This document shows positions 19,329 to 30,211 of a stretch of DNA of 64,000 nt, piece by piece. A model generated the notes under the pieces. It was not told the origin of the DNA, searched no databases, and worked only from the letters and a program-made list of their open reading frames with translations. A program made the translations under genes and the position numbers. Position 1 is the stretch's first letter. Each line of letters begins with the position of its first letter. Location of the stretch: assembly GCA_021774195.1 (NCBI GenBank), contig JAJFJJ010000095.1, forward strand, positions 1-64,000, in the 5' to 3' direction. The stretch comes from Nitrosomonas sp. (GTDB lineage Bacteria; Pseudomonadota; Gammaproteobacteria; Burkholderiales; Nitrosomonadaceae).

Positions 19329-20627
19329 CCATGGGAAGATCGAAATTTTAAGTTCTCTCCATACTAATAACATTGCAATTAAATTCTGCGTGGAAAGTAT
19401 AAGTGCTGCTGCAACTGCAGCACCTAAAATTCCATACTCAGGAACTAACCATGAATTTAATAATAACCCAAGAATTACACAAAACAATAAATTATTACGC
19501 ATGAGTCGCTCATTCCCTGTCATCATCAATAAGTATCCTACAGAGCCCGTTGCCACATTAATAAATTGACCAATTGCCAGAATAATCAGAACTGTAGATC
19601 CTTGCTTAAATTGGTCGCCAAATATAGACAGTATCCATTCTGGAAAAAATATAAATAACAATAATACAGGGGATGCTAACAGTACCATGAGCTTAGCTGA
19701 GTTGCGTGCCACCGATCCTAACGCTTCCATTTCCCCTCGCTGGTATAGTGCCGAGAATTTAGGTGCTGCAATACTATTGACAGCTATCAATACAAAACTG
19801 GTCAACATCGCAGTCCTGCTAGCTGCATTATATACCCCAACATTTTCACTACTTTCCCACACTCCTAGAAACAATATGGGCGACAAGGTTATAAACATAT
19901 TCATAACCACAATACCAAAAAGAGGCATACTGGTAGTTAACAATTCACCACTACTAAACTCAGGGGAATTGTTCTTAAACAACAATGTTGCTTTTTTCCA
20001 GAACCGCCACCCAAACAGAAAAGTCATAGTAACAGCAAATATATAACCCCAAACTGATGCATCAATACCATAATTAGGCACAAACAGTATAGCTACCACA
20101 CAGGTGAGCAATGGCACACAAATACTTAGAATAGAAACTGAGGCAGCAATTCTCTTTAGTCCCTGCAAAGCTTTGGCATGTAAAGTGAGAAGTGCCAAGG
20201 GTACAACACCGATGGTCATGATGCTCAAAGGGCGAATCAATTCTGGTTTAGCAAATATCACATCACTAATCCACGGTGACAGCAGATAGATAAATATGGA
20301 TAGAATTGATGAAACCACTAACGAAAAAAGCATCGCTTTTTGATAAATTCCCAATACTTTATTGGGCTGTTCAGATGCAATATTGGCAGCTATAAACCTA
20401 ACCAATGCATTTTCCATTCCGACTCTTCCTATTGCAGCGACTATCGTCACAATGGTAAGTGTCAAAAAGAAAATTCCGGAACCTTCAGCACCGAGAAGCC
20501 TTGCCAATACCACATTCAAGGCAAAAGCAAGCCCAGCTGCAAGCACCTTGAGCACAAAAGCGATTGATGCGCCATGCAGCAACTCCTGCATGTGGTCATC
20601 AAACCCAATCAGTATTTTTTTAATCAC
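19311..20627 (-). CDS. polysaccharide flippase (Wzx/MATE-like)
   Basis: Multi-TM; GASIAFVLKVLAAGLAFALNVVLARLLGAEGSGIFFLTLTIV. Confidence 0.88.
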   Translation of the reverse strand: MIKKILIGFDDHMQELLHGASIAFVLKVLAAGLAFALNVVLARLLGAEGSGIFFLTLTIVTIVAAIGRVGMENALVRFIAANIASEQPNKVLGIYQKAMLFSLVVSSILSIFIYLLSPWISDVIFAKPELIRPLSIMTIGVVPLALLTLHAKALQGLKRIAASVSILSICVPLLTCVVAILFVPNYGIDASVWGYIFAVTMTFLFGWRFWKKATLLFKNNSPEFSSGELLTTSMPLFGIVVMNMFITLSPILFLGVWESSENVGVYNAASRTAMLTSFVLIAVNSIAAPKFSALYQRGEMEALGSVARNSAKLMVLLASPVLLLFIFFPEWILSIFGDQFKQGSTVLIILAIGQFINVATGSVGYLLMMTGNERLMRNNLLFCVILGLLLNSWLVPEYGILGAAVAAALILSTQNLIAMLLVWRELKISIFPWPNSRP

Positions 20628-20864
20628 TTTTATACATCAAAAAAAAACCCTATTAAACCGCTTGATACAATATGCCCATCTGTAGCCCACCCCCATAAAT
20701 CGACTAATTCGCAATTCAGGATTACCCGGGTATTCATACATAATTAATATGTCGACATTTATTTAGGTTTTACAAAGTTTTTTAGGATTAACATCGGCAC
20801 ACCCTCAAGCAACGATCTTATTTCAAAATGCTAAGCAGTTTTCTCAGCTTCTTTGATACAATTA

Positions 20865-21704
20865 CTATCTGAATTTCAATTTTATCATTTTATATATCTC
20901 CTCATCTTCTCCTGCACCAGCACAGTCAAATGTGCTACAAGTATGAATTCCTCTTTTAACATTTATTTTCCACTTTTCCTCTTTTTTTACGGTAAGATCT
21001 CCTGCAACCCGTAGTTGCAAACACAGGTCTATATCCACCTGTTTAAGTGCCAAAAAGTTCATTATGGAACCAAGTACCGCATGAGGGTCTCTACATAATT
21101 CTTCGTATGTTACTAAATGGTGGTTGGTTGGATCATGCGTACAATAATATTGGCTTCTTTTAATATCCCTACGCCACTGTTTATTTACAATTCTCTTTGG
21201 ACGAGAAAAATAATCCAGTTTATATTTTAAGGATGCTTTTTCCCATGAATGAAAAACAGCAGGAAACCTCCTTATTAAATGAACAAACTTTGCTTGATGA
21301 GATATTTTTTTTATAACTGGGATTCTTCTTAGATGGACAGTTGATTTTTCTGACCAGGTGTTTTTGTTTGCGTGAAGTGCTGCTTTATCCATTTTAGCCA
21401 TCCAATAATGATCCATATCACTACTATATGAAATGGAAGATAATTCGTCATAACTATATTGTATTTGGTTTTCATCGAAAAAACGCCGGATAATTTTACG
21501 GTCAAATCTGGGCCTTCGAACAAAAAAAACATCGGATAACGGAACGGACAAGCCCAGCTTATCAAATGGACAAATATATCGATGAAAAAAATAGTGTGAT
21601 TCAGTAAAGCCCATTACGTCAGGATGTGATGCAATTACAGATTGCAGAAGCGAAGTTCCAGACCTTGGAAATCCTACTACAAAAACTTGATTAATCTTTT
21701 TCAT
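20865..21704 (-). CDS. sulfotransferase family protein
   Basis: MKKINQVFVVGFPRSGTSLLQSVIASHPDVMGFTESHYF; start trimmed from ORF track. Confidence 0.85.
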   Translation of the reverse strand: MKKINQVFVVGFPRSGTSLLQSVIASHPDVMGFTESHYFFHRYICPFDKLGLSVPLSDVFFVRRPRFDRKIIRRFFDENQIQYSYDELSSISYSSDMDHYWMAKMDKAALHANKNTWSEKSTVHLRRIPVIKKISHQAKFVHLIRRFPAVFHSWEKASLKYKLDYFSRPKRIVNKQWRRDIKRSQYYCTHDPTNHHLVTYEELCRDPHAVLGSIMNFLALKQVDIDLCLQLRVAGDLTVKKEEKWKINVKRGIHTCSTFDCAGAGEDEEIYKMIKLKFR

Positions 21705-22875
21705 TACAAAGCGTAGCAATAAGCTCATCACCATACTTCGAAAACTCCAGCTTTTCATTGTGTAGCCGTAGTGCTTCAGATTGGTACATCTCATAATTAC
21801 CAGATATTTTTGCTAATGCAATATGAATATTCCTAATATTATCAATTGCCACACCACATCTAAATTCGTCAAAGATTTCTTTAAATGTAAACTGACCTGT
21901 TGTTATAGTCGGTTTGCCATATTTCATAAACATATTAAATTTTCCAGAGGAGAAGCCCATATATTCGATATTATCTCCCCCTGTAGGCAAATCATAATTC
22001 ACGTAGATAGCAAGCCCCACATACGATGATGCGTATAAATACTTAATTTCCTTATAAGGCACAGGTCTTGACGAGAACACTATTTTTTCATCTATCTCAT
22101 CAAGTACAACATTCATTTTTCTGCCAGCATGAATAACAATTACATATTCCTCCGATAGTTGTCTTGCAACAAAATTGAGATCTACAATCATCCTTTTTGC
22201 AAAACCAATCGACCCAGGATGCAAAAGTATTTTTTTCTCTCTACTAATCCCTAGCTTATCATGCAGATAAAAACTTTCACTGATTTTTGCTTTTCCAGAC
22301 TCAGCATTTGGTAAAAGTAATATCTTATCAAGAAATAAATTATTTGCTGACTTTAATAACCCCCTCCTCCATTTGTCCTGTGTGATCACCAAACTGACTC
22401 TCCTACTTATAAAAGCTTCTAATTTCTTATATAACTTCCAGGCCGGGTTCTTCAATTCGGAGCCAATTAGTACCTCAAGCGATAGATAAATTATTTTCGT
22501 CCGAGTGAAAAAAGAAATAAAGTAAACTTCAAATAAACTAAGTGGTTCAATAGCAATAACATATGAATATTTCTTTCCTTTCATTTTATTGATTAGAAAA
22601 AAAATTGTTGTCGACAGGGAGGATAATAATCGTAAAATACTTTTCCCTGCATAAGTATCCATTGGAAACAAGCTGATATTGTCCCCCTTTACCACATTCT
22701 CATTATAACCAGGGTATTTTGCAAAAAATATATCCACCTTGTATCCTGCACTTGTTAAAGTCCGAATTAACTCATGTTCAATCGGATGAATGCAAAAAAA
22801 CGAACTATGTTTAATAACCCCAATTATTTTCATGTTTTCATCACTCCTTGTCTCAATAATAGTCTTCGATATCAT
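21691..22875 (-). CDS. glycosyltransferase
   Basis: IGVIKHSSFFCIHPIEHELIRTLTSAGYKVDIFF...LLHPGSIGFAKRM. Confidence 0.75.
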   Translation of the reverse strand: MISKTIIETRSDENMKIIGVIKHSSFFCIHPIEHELIRTLTSAGYKVDIFFAKYPGYNENVVKGDNISLFPMDTYAGKSILRLLSSLSTTIFFLINKMKGKKYSYVIAIEPLSLFEVYFISFFTRTKIIYLSLEVLIGSELKNPAWKLYKKLEAFISRRVSLVITQDKWRRGLLKSANNLFLDKILLLPNAESGKAKISESFYLHDKLGISREKKILLHPGSIGFAKRMIVDLNFVARQLSEEYVIVIHAGRKMNVVLDEIDEKIVFSSRPVPYKEIKYLYASSYVGLAIYVNYDLPTGGDNIEYMGFSSGKFNMFMKYGKPTITTGQFTFKEIFDEFRCGVAIDNIRNIHIALAKISGNYEMYQSEALRLHNEKLEFSKYGDELIATLCNEKD

Positions 22876-23012
22876 TCCTGCCCCTTCCGGATTCTTATAC
22901 CTTCGTTACATTCTCGTTGTTTAATACGATAGCGCTTTATGGGGGGAATCATTCCATGACCCTTCAATTTTCCAGTTTTCGCTCCAAAACATAGAAAACA
23001 TATCCCGAGAAA

Positions 23013-24185
23013 TTAAAGATAATCTTTTTTTCGATTTTTATTGATCTTGTTATTTTTAGATTCAAACCAGAAAAATGATGCTATGGCACATGCAATAACC
23101 AACCTGTCAAAACCAGATAAAGCCAGAAACAATCCCCCATACAAGAAATAAAAGCAGAGAAATACCATAAGAATTAATTCAGGCTGTGAACGCAGAAATC
23201 TATGTTTCCAACATTTGTACAACAAAACTAATACAAAATAGGCTAGCAACAGATAAAACAAAGCTCCCAATTTCCCAGCCTCGTAAGAGGCAACCAAAAA
23301 ATACCCATGAATTAGTGTTGAACCTTCCTTTTCCTTTTCAAAAGCTTCACTGCCAACATATGGCACAATGTGGTTTTTCGCAAACGCACTATGTCCATTA
23401 CCAATCATTTTTGCTTCAATAAAATCATTAAATACAGTCATCGTAATGGCTGCACGGAGAGTATTGGACATATCTCGCCTATTCCCAGATGTTTCATCTG
23501 TATATTGATAAATAGCAATAAATGAATAAACCACAAAAGGGATAATTGCTAACATTAATATTTTGTTTATGTTTAGTTTACTCGATGAATGGGACATATA
23601 TGAATAGCAAAACACTATTAACATGACTAATGCCAATCCACGAAAATCAAAAAAAACATTAATCACCACCAAAACAAATATCAATAGATGAGTAAGTCGA
23701 ACAGGAAAAAGTAACGCGCTCAGAGCAACTATGGCAAAAGATACCCCTTCTCCAATCCCTAGCCGCCAAAATTTATACGCACTTAAAAAATCTTCATAAA
23801 CCACACTAAGAAGAATGGTATTACACACTCCATATCCAATAAAAACAAATGGAAGGAAAGATGGGTACTCAGAATGTTTTGCGAGAAAGATTGCTAACAG
23901 AAGTAATGAAAGTAATTTCAACACATCATAAATTATCTGCCTCAGCAACTCATTAGCAGCGATATCACTTACAATCTGAGCAAATATATAAAGCAAGAAA
24001 ACCACTAACAATAGCGAAAACTTCTTCGGTACATAGATAACGCTATTCCCTTTTCTAATAGAGTCATAAAAAAATGATAGTGGGATGAATATTAATGCGA
24101 AAAGCTCCGTAAGCGACATCCCACCAAACGCCTGTATAGACAACCCACACCCCAGTGAGAAAAAATAAATATTTTTTAACCACAT
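23013..24185 (-). CDS. O-antigen/EPS polymerase-like membrane protein (Wzy-like)
   Basis: Multi-TM protein, position within EPS cluster. Confidence 0.6.
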   Translation of the reverse strand: MWLKNIYFFSLGCGLSIQAFGGMSLTELFALIFIPLSFFYDSIRKGNSVIYVPKKFSLLLVVFLLYIFAQIVSDIAANELLRQIIYDVLKLLSLLLLAIFLAKHSEYPSFLPFVFIGYGVCNTILLSVVYEDFLSAYKFWRLGIGEGVSFAIVALSALLFPVRLTHLLIFVLVVINVFFDFRGLALVMLIVFCYSYMSHSSSKLNINKILMLAIIPFVVYSFIAIYQYTDETSGNRRDMSNTLRAAITMTVFNDFIEAKMIGNGHSAFAKNHIVPYVGSEAFEKEKEGSTLIHGYFLVASYEAGKLGALFYLLLAYFVLVLLYKCWKHRFLRSQPELILMVFLCFYFLYGGLFLALSGFDRLVIACAIASFFWFESKNNKINKNRKKDYL

Positions 24186-24240
24186 AAACTTAAAGCTACT
24201 GAGTTTATCCCATTAAGAAAAAGGATTGGTACCGTCGTAT

Positions 24241-25371
24241 CTATTTAGCACTTATCAACACTTGCTTTACCGCATTCACTACTTTCTTGACATCACTTTC
24301 TTTAAGAGCGAGTCCGCTGGGAAGATAGAGCCCTCTTTTATACAATCTTTCTGATACTGGATGACTATCACCGATAAAAAGACCTTCTCTGTTGAATATT
24401 GGCTGCTGATGCATTGGATAAAAAAAAGGGCGAGTCCCAACCCCTTTCTCCCCCAAACGCGACATAAAACCTCGTGCATCAATCGGAAAAGAATCTTTCA
24501 GAACAATTCCAAATACCCAGAATAAGTTATCTGCATAGTCAGTTCTTTCCAAAGGTAACTCTAATTCATCAATTTCTTTTAGCGCTTCCAGATACCAAAG
24601 GCCAATACTCCGTTTGAGTTTTAAGTGAGTTGGCAACTGTTCAAGTTGCGCAAGACCAACAGCCGCTTGTAGATTTGTCATTCGGTAATTCCATCCTAAT
24701 TCGTAATGGACGAATCTCTCTGAGTTAACAAAACATAGATTCCTCAGGCTACTGCAACGCTCAGCAAGAATTGGGTCATTTACTGACACCATCCCCCCCT
24801 CTCCAGTAGTAATATGCTTATTCGGATAAAAACTAAAGACACTTACATCCCCAAATCCTCCACAAGGCTTTTCTTCATACTCTAATCCAATCGCTTGAGC
24901 AGCATCCTCAATGACGCTGATATTATATTTCTTAGCTAAAGCCATTAATGGATTCATATCAACAGGAAGTCCGTATATGTGAACAGCCATAATTGCTTTA
25001 GTTTGCTCTGTGATAAGAGACTCTATTTCCCAAACATTCATATTCCATGTATCGGGTTCACAGTCTACTAGTATTGGAGTTGCACCTGCTCGATATATAG
25101 CAGCAGCACATGAGATAATTGTAAAAGTAGGCATAATCACTTCATCACCAGCCCCAATCTTCAAGGCTGCTATCGCCACATCCAATGCTGCTGATCCATT
25201 GCATACAGCTACACTACTTTTACGACCAACGACTTCTGAAAAGTAATTCTCAAATTTGGAGACAAATGGCCCTTCTGATGAGATCCAACCTGTATCTATA
25301 CATTCTTCAAGATATTTTTTTTCATTTCCTGCCAGCAACGGTTCATTGACTGGTATAAATTCTTTGGTCAT
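24241..25371 (-). CDS. DegT/DnrJ/EryC1/StrS aminotransferase
   Basis: FIPVNEPLLAGNEKKYLEECIDTGWISSEGPFV...VIEDAAQAIG...FSFYPNKHITTGEGGMV. Confidence 0.95.
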   Translation of the reverse strand: MTKEFIPVNEPLLAGNEKKYLEECIDTGWISSEGPFVSKFENYFSEVVGRKSSVAVCNGSAALDVAIAALKIGAGDEVIMPTFTIISCAAAIYRAGATPILVDCEPDTWNMNVWEIESLITEQTKAIMAVHIYGLPVDMNPLMALAKKYNISVIEDAAQAIGLEYEEKPCGGFGDVSVFSFYPNKHITTGEGGMVSVNDPILAERCSSLRNLCFVNSERFVHYELGWNYRMTNLQAAVGLAQLEQLPTHLKLKRSIGLWYLEALKEIDELELPLERTDYADNLFWVFGIVLKDSFPIDARGFMSRLGEKGVGTRPFFYPMHQQPIFNREGLFIGDSHPVSERLYKRGLYLPSGLALKESDVKKVVNAVKQVLISAK

Positions 25372-25803
25372 TTAGCTTTCATCCCCTAAGTTATCTATTC
25401 CAGAGAACCTAGTCTTATCATTTTCTCCTGCATACGGCCCCTGCTTAACCTCGATCATTTCCACATTATCTAACACTGAAAAACCGTGACCACCACCGGA
25501 TAACAGAATCGTATCACCTGCACAAAGAACCCTGCTATCCAAATAGACTTTATCATCATCATAAAAATCTACTTTCAAACGTCCAGATCGAATAAATAAT
25601 ACTTCATGAGTATAGAGCACCTCCCTAACCACTAGGTTATGGATATGCGGTTCAATCACCTTGCCCTTGGGATGCTTCATGTATGCCACTTGTTGAGAAA
25701 GATGATTTTCTGTAAAAAAATGGATTCCATCTTTCTGAAATGAAGCTCTTATTATAATCGCGAACAACTTGCCATTATGTTTGACTTCTTCAGTATCATT
25801 CAT
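25372..25803 (-). CDS. cupin-fold protein
   Basis: HPKGKVIEPHIHNLVVREVLYTHEVLFIRSGRLKVDFYDDD. Confidence 0.8.
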   Translation of the reverse strand: MNDTEEVKHNGKLFAIIIRASFQKDGIHFFTENHLSQQVAYMKHPKGKVIEPHIHNLVVREVLYTHEVLFIRSGRLKVDFYDDDKVYLDSRVLCAGDTILLSGGGHGFSVLDNVEMIEVKQGPYAGENDKTRFSGIDNLGDES

Positions 25804-26034
25804 ATTTAGACCACCCTAATCTTGTAGTTAAAGCCAGTATCTCTAGCTTCTCTGAATATGCATGTTGACAACTTGCCACAAATTTCCTCCAGCACGCTCA
25901 ACACAGATTTCTTCTTAATTTGGCAACAAGCTATTAATACTCAAAAACCCTTTTATTGAATGATACCTAGCTGCTATATGTTGCAAAATATCTTCAATTA
26001 CAATCTAACATCAACAGAAATAGAGGATCATATG

Positions 26035-26330
26035 TTTCATCGCCATCAACCCAATATTTTAGTTTCCGATGTTAGTGCGCATTCGCAGTGACAAGAATAC
26101 GACTCTCTTTCAGAGAACAACAACTTGTAGGATACCTGTGTAGAAAACAATTCCTTACATCACATGCTCTACCGGCCACAATTAAGAATGTGCATATTCA
26201 AGTCATGATAGCATTCTTGGCACCCTCCAACTCCTGCCTCGCAACATTGGAGATTTTGACGTACAGCATGCTTTCTTAAATATTTCTTCCATTAGTATGC
26301 CATGCAGCGTTCCTTTCCGATATATTCGAA
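26035..26330 (-). pseudogene. degenerate RelE/ParE toxin plus antitoxin 3' end, empty-site paralogue of 28230-28830
   Basis: Nucleotide similarity throughout to 28230-28535 and 28782-28830, without MITE-B. Confidence 0.8.
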
Positions 26331-26705
26331 TCAAGGGGGAGGGGGGGGCAGACACCATTGTTTCTGTTTGTCAAAAGATCATATGTAACACGATTGACGC
26401 CTTTTAAATTACACTTTCAGGGTGTCTCTAAAGAATCCATATTTCATCCCTACTGCTGTGTTACGGAAATAACTTCTTACTTAAATACCGACCCTACGCT
26501 GCACTGTTAACTATCTCCACCCCTTGCATCTGAATAAACTCTAGATCTTTAAAAGTATCTTCAAATACGTTCTCAATTCTTTCGGTTTCAACACACAAAG
26601 GCCAAGAAAGATACAAAAAAATTGCTAGTCTGTGTCAAAAACCGCATCTCTTAATTGATTGTGACATTTTACAGTTTATCCCTTAGCTTCATTGCGACGC
26701 ACTAT

Positions 26706-27797
26706 CTATCCCTTGTAATCATGTACACTGTATCCTTGTTGCTTGACTAGCCTATACTTCTCAGCCGATTTCAAGTCTTCTCGCATCATCTCTGCAACTA
26801 ACTCTTCAAAACTAATCTCAGGCGTCCAGCCCAATTTCTCCTTAGCCTTGCTTGGATCACCCAGCAAAGTTTCCACCTCTGCCGGACGAAAATAACGTGG
26901 ATCTACTCGAACAATCACATCACCGTTCTGATCAGTACCCGTTTCATTCAGGCCTTCACCATGCCATGTGATTTCTATACCCACTTCTTTCGCTGCAATA
27001 TTTACAAAATCACGCACGGAGTATTGCACACCAGTCGCGATGACAAAGTCTTCCGGCTCATTTTGCTGCAACATCATCCATTGCATCCGTATGTAATCTT
27101 TAGCATGCCCCCAGTCACGCTTGGCATTCATGTTTCCTAAATACAAGCAATCTTGCAGTCCCAGCTTTATACGCGCTAATGCACGTGTGATTTTCCGGGT
27201 AACAAAGGTTTCGCCACGATTGGGAGATTCATGATTAAATAAAATGCCATTACAGGCATAGATGCCGTAGGACTCACGATAATTCACGGTTATCCAATAA
27301 GCATATAATTTCGCTGCTGCATAGGGTGAACGCGGATAAAATGGTGTTGTTTCAGATTGCGGAATTTCCTGCACTTTGCCGTACAGTTCAGAAGTTGATG
27401 CTTGATAAAAGCGCGTTTTCTTTTCCATACCAAGGATACGAATGGCCTCAAGCATGCGTAGTGTGCCAATGGCATCTGAATCAGCTGTATATTCCGGTTC
27501 TTCAAACGACACTGCCACATGTGATTGAGCTGCCAGATTATAAATCTCATCGGGCTGCACCTGCTGGATAATGCGAATCAAACTGGATGAATCCGTCATG
27601 TCGCCGTGATGCAAAACAAAGCGTAAATCTTTTTCGTGGGGGTCTTGGTAGAGATGATCGATACGGTCGGTATTGAATAGAGACGTGCGGCGTTTGATAC
27701 CGTGCACTTCATAACCCTTTTCCAGAAGAAATTCGGCCAAATAAGCGCCATCCTGACCTGTTACGCCAGTAATCAGCGCTTTTTTATTCTCGGACAT
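26706..27797 (-). CDS. gmd: GDP-mannose 4,6-dehydratase
   Basis: [46 protein letters not shown]. Confidence 0.97.
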   Translation of the reverse strand: MSENKKALITGVTGQDGAYLAEFLLEKGYEVHGIKRRTSLFNTDRIDHLYQDPHEKDLRFVLHHGDMTDSSSLIRIIQQVQPDEIYNLAAQSHVAVSFEEPEYTADSDAIGTLRMLEAIRILGMEKKTRFYQASTSELYGKVQEIPQSETTPFYPRSPYAAAKLYAYWITVNYRESYGIYACNGILFNHESPNRGETFVTRKITRALARIKLGLQDCLYLGNMNAKRDWGHAKDYIRMQWMMLQQNEPEDFVIATGVQYSVRDFVNIAAKEVGIEITWHGEGLNETGTDQNGDVIVRVDPRYFRPAEVETLLGDPSKAKEKLGWTPEISFEELVAEMMREDLKSAEKYRLVKQQGYSVHDYKG

Positions 27798-28229
27798 CGG
27801 AAAACCTTTTTATCATTATTCTTAAATAACTTAACTTCAAACATCTACAGATGAGGATCTAAAATACACCACACAGTATTTGTTTCACAGCATCCCTTCT
27901 TGCTTCAGAATGAAAATAATTGCAACGAACAGCTAGATAGCATCTCCTACAATCACCCTAAAACTTTCACTGCATTTCTACCTAACCTTACTCAAATACA
28001 TCTCCAAACTTTAGACTGCCGCGTACAAAAACCAAGAACAATACAAGATTAAAATTCACCTGTCTGTGATAAAAATCACATCTTCAAATACCGAATGATG
28101 GTAATTTTTTTTTGATTACGCCCATGCTGTCATCAAAAGATCAGACACCATTAAACCTCATTAGATTAAATTATTTAGTAGGCAGCTCATCATCTATGCC
28201 ACTTTCTGACATCAACTGGAATCGGTTCA

Positions 28230-28529
28230 TTATGTTTCATCGTTACCAACCCAGTAGTCTGGTTTCCGATGCTGGTGCGCAATCGCAATGACAAGAATAT
28301 GATTCTCTTCCACTGAATACATCAATTTGTATGGAAACTTGTGAAGAAGACACTTCCTCACATCGCCACGCTCTATCGACCACGCTTGAGGGTGCACGGC
28401 GATTCGTAACGCGGCCTTCCGCACTTCCTCCTTAAAGTTTCTTCCAAGCCCCGCATATTCGAGTTCATAGTAGCGGATAGCATCTTCCAATTCCTGCCTC
28501 GCAAAGCTGGTGAATATGACACGCATCAT
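28230..28529 (-). CDS. RelE/ParE-family toxin
   Basis: MRVIFTSFARQELEDAIRYYELEYAGLGRNFKEEVRKAALRIAVHPQAW...VIAIAHQHRKPDYW. Confidence 0.9.
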   Translation of the reverse strand: MMRVIFTSFARQELEDAIRYYELEYAGLGRNFKEEVRKAALRIAVHPQAWSIERGDVRKCLLHKFPYKLMYSVEENHILVIAIAHQHRKPDYWVGNDET

Positions 28530-28540
28530 TTTCCCTTAAA

Positions 28541-28781
28541 CCTAGATAAATCAGTTGAACACAGAATTTGCATTGAACATAAGGCTACAAGGCAAGGCGC
28601 CGTTCGCAGTCAATGGCCGTACCCCTTGGCAAGAGCGGCAACACAGTATTATGGCCTTAGATTCAATGCAAAACTGTGTCGCGTGATTATAATCACCTTC
28701 ATGGTGTGCAAAACACTTGATCTCTACATTTGTTATTCAGTCGCACATATGCGGTTCTAGCAGTCAACTGATTTTTCTAGG
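28541..28781. mobile_element. MITE-B copy B1
   Basis: CCTAGATAAATCAGTTGA...TCAACTGATTTTTCTAGG with TTAAA on both sides. Confidence 0.85.
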
Positions 28782-29044
28782 TTAAATATTTCCTCCATCG
28801 GAATACCATGCAGCTTTCCTTCCCGATATGCTCTGAGCCTATTTTCTGCCTCTTCCGCCCAAATCTCATCTAGTTCTTTGTCCGGCTCGTCTAAGCTCTT
28901 TATCAAGCCCTCAAGCAAGACAAACCGTTCCTCAGGTTTTAATTTCATTGCTTGATCTAATAGTTCTTTAGTACTCACGGTATGCTCCTCAAATTTTATA
29001 AAACATAACGAATTGTAACGTAACGCTAGGTCAAACCAGCCCAA
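28757..29044 (-). CDS. addiction-module antitoxin; C-terminal residues encoded by MITE-B
   Basis: TKELLDQAMKLKPEERFVLLEGLIKSLDEPDKELDEIWAEEAENRLRAYREGKLHGIPMEEIF + NLEKSVDC; true start probably the internal V/M of VSTKELL. Confidence 0.82.
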   Translation of the reverse strand: MGWFDLALRYNSLCFIKFEEHTVSTKELLDQAMKLKPEERFVLLEGLIKSLDEPDKELDEIWAEEAENRLRAYREGKLHGIPMEEIFNLEKSVDC

Positions 29045-29048
29045 CGTT

Positions 29049-29125
29049 TAAATCCCAGTAACTGATGCAACATACGGGTTAATATATTGAAGGTAATCAA
29101 GCAGCCTTTTCTGGTCTCGATTCAT
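29049..29125 (-). pseudogene. truncated N-terminus of the partner gene (DUF86/HepT-like)
   Basis: ATGA overlap then MNRDQKRLLDYLQYINPYVASVTGI*. Confidence 0.45.
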
Positions 29126-29412
29126 ATCGGAATAGATTCACGTAATATTTGTTCACGAAATGCATCAGGCAAACCGTTTGGCGTTAGAACATCAACATCA
29201 ATACCCAGCAAAGCTTTTATCTCAAACCGAATTGCCCCAATATCCATTAATGTTGTTTCAGGTGTTGGGTCAACTAGCAAATCCAGATCGCTATCATCCG
29301 TATCTTCACCACGAATAACAGACCCAAATACGCGAACATTGGTTGCATGATGGGCTATAACAACTGATATTATTTGCTCTCGGTGAATTTGTAGGGCTTC
29401 AGAAGGACGCAT
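29122..29412 (-). CDS. MNT-family nucleotidyltransferase
   Basis: NVRVFGSVIRGEDTDDSDLDLLVDP. Confidence 0.9.
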   Translation of the reverse strand: MRPSEALQIHREQIISVVIAHHATNVRVFGSVIRGEDTDDSDLDLLVDPTPETTLMDIGAIRFEIKALLGIDVDVLTPNGLPDAFREQILRESIPI

Positions 29413-29551
29413 AGTTTTCCTCTAATGAATCAAAGAAATAAGACACCATTAAATTTCCGTTTCCAACATTTACTCTAAAATTCTCACGGCAGCTCGGCCT
29501 GGTCACATTTTCCATTCTTTAAATTCCTGCGCACAGGATGATCCAACAACT

Positions 29552-29959
29552 TTATGAGGTTGCCACCCAATTCTCTAGCTTCAAACCTTTAATACGTTCA
29601 AACTCACGTGTATTATTTGACAACAAAATCATATCTAATGACAAGGCAATCGCGGCAATTTGAATATCATAAGATCCTATTGGTGTCCCCTGTTTTTGTA
29701 ACGTATCACGAACACAAGCAGCTTTTTTTGCCGCTTCTAAGTTAAAATCTACCACTGTTAACGGCGCTATAAAATTCTCTAAAGCAGTCAAATTACGTTG
29801 ATGAGAGTTGTTTTTTTGAATTCCATAGTGAAGTTCATACACTGTAACTGTAGAAATATGTAACTGCTTAAGCTGTATTTGTTGAAAACGCTTAAAAACC
29901 TCAGGTGGACATTTCTTGATCAAGTAAATACAAATATTAGTATCCAGTAAATATTCAGT
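29552..29959 (-). CDS. vapC: VapC PIN toxin
   Basis: EYLLDTNICIYLIKKCPPEVFKRF...GSYDIQIAAIALSLDMILLSNNTREFERIKGLKLENW. Confidence 0.93.
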   Translation of the reverse strand, partial: TEYLLDTNICIYLIKKCPPEVFKRFQQIQLKQLHISTVTVYELHYGIQKNNSHQRNLTALENFIAPLTVVDFNLEAAKKAACVRDTLQKQGTPIGSYDIQIAAIALSLDMILLSNNTREFERIKGLKLENWVATS

Positions 29960-30188
29960 CACACCAATCGCGCTCCTGTGTTTCGAGTTGCTCACGCACG
30001 TTTGTCATACAATCATCTGAGAACTGGTTTATCGCCTCAAACCATTGCTCCCAAGAGTCTTCTATCGGCTCTAAGATAATTTTATTACCTTGTTTAGAGA
30101 TTTTAACCTCATTACCCGACAGTCTAAACGCCTTAGGCAAACGCACCGCTTGAGAACGACCGTTTTTAAACAACTTTGCTGTTTGCAT
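29955..30188 (-). CDS. vapB: VapB antitoxin
   Basis: MQTAKLFKNGRSQAVRLPKAFRLSGNEVKISKQGNKIILEP. Confidence 0.93.
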   Translation of the reverse strand: MQTAKLFKNGRSQAVRLPKAFRLSGNEVKISKQGNKIILEPIEDSWEQWFEAINQFSDDCMTNVREQLETQERDWCD

Positions 30189-30211
30189 GATGAAATCTCC
30201 CCAAATTTAAC

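Noticed and set aside
26330-26352. G-rich run GGGGGAGGGGGGGG as phase-variable tract
   Set aside because: Not inside a supported coding sequence; beside a degenerate TA relic
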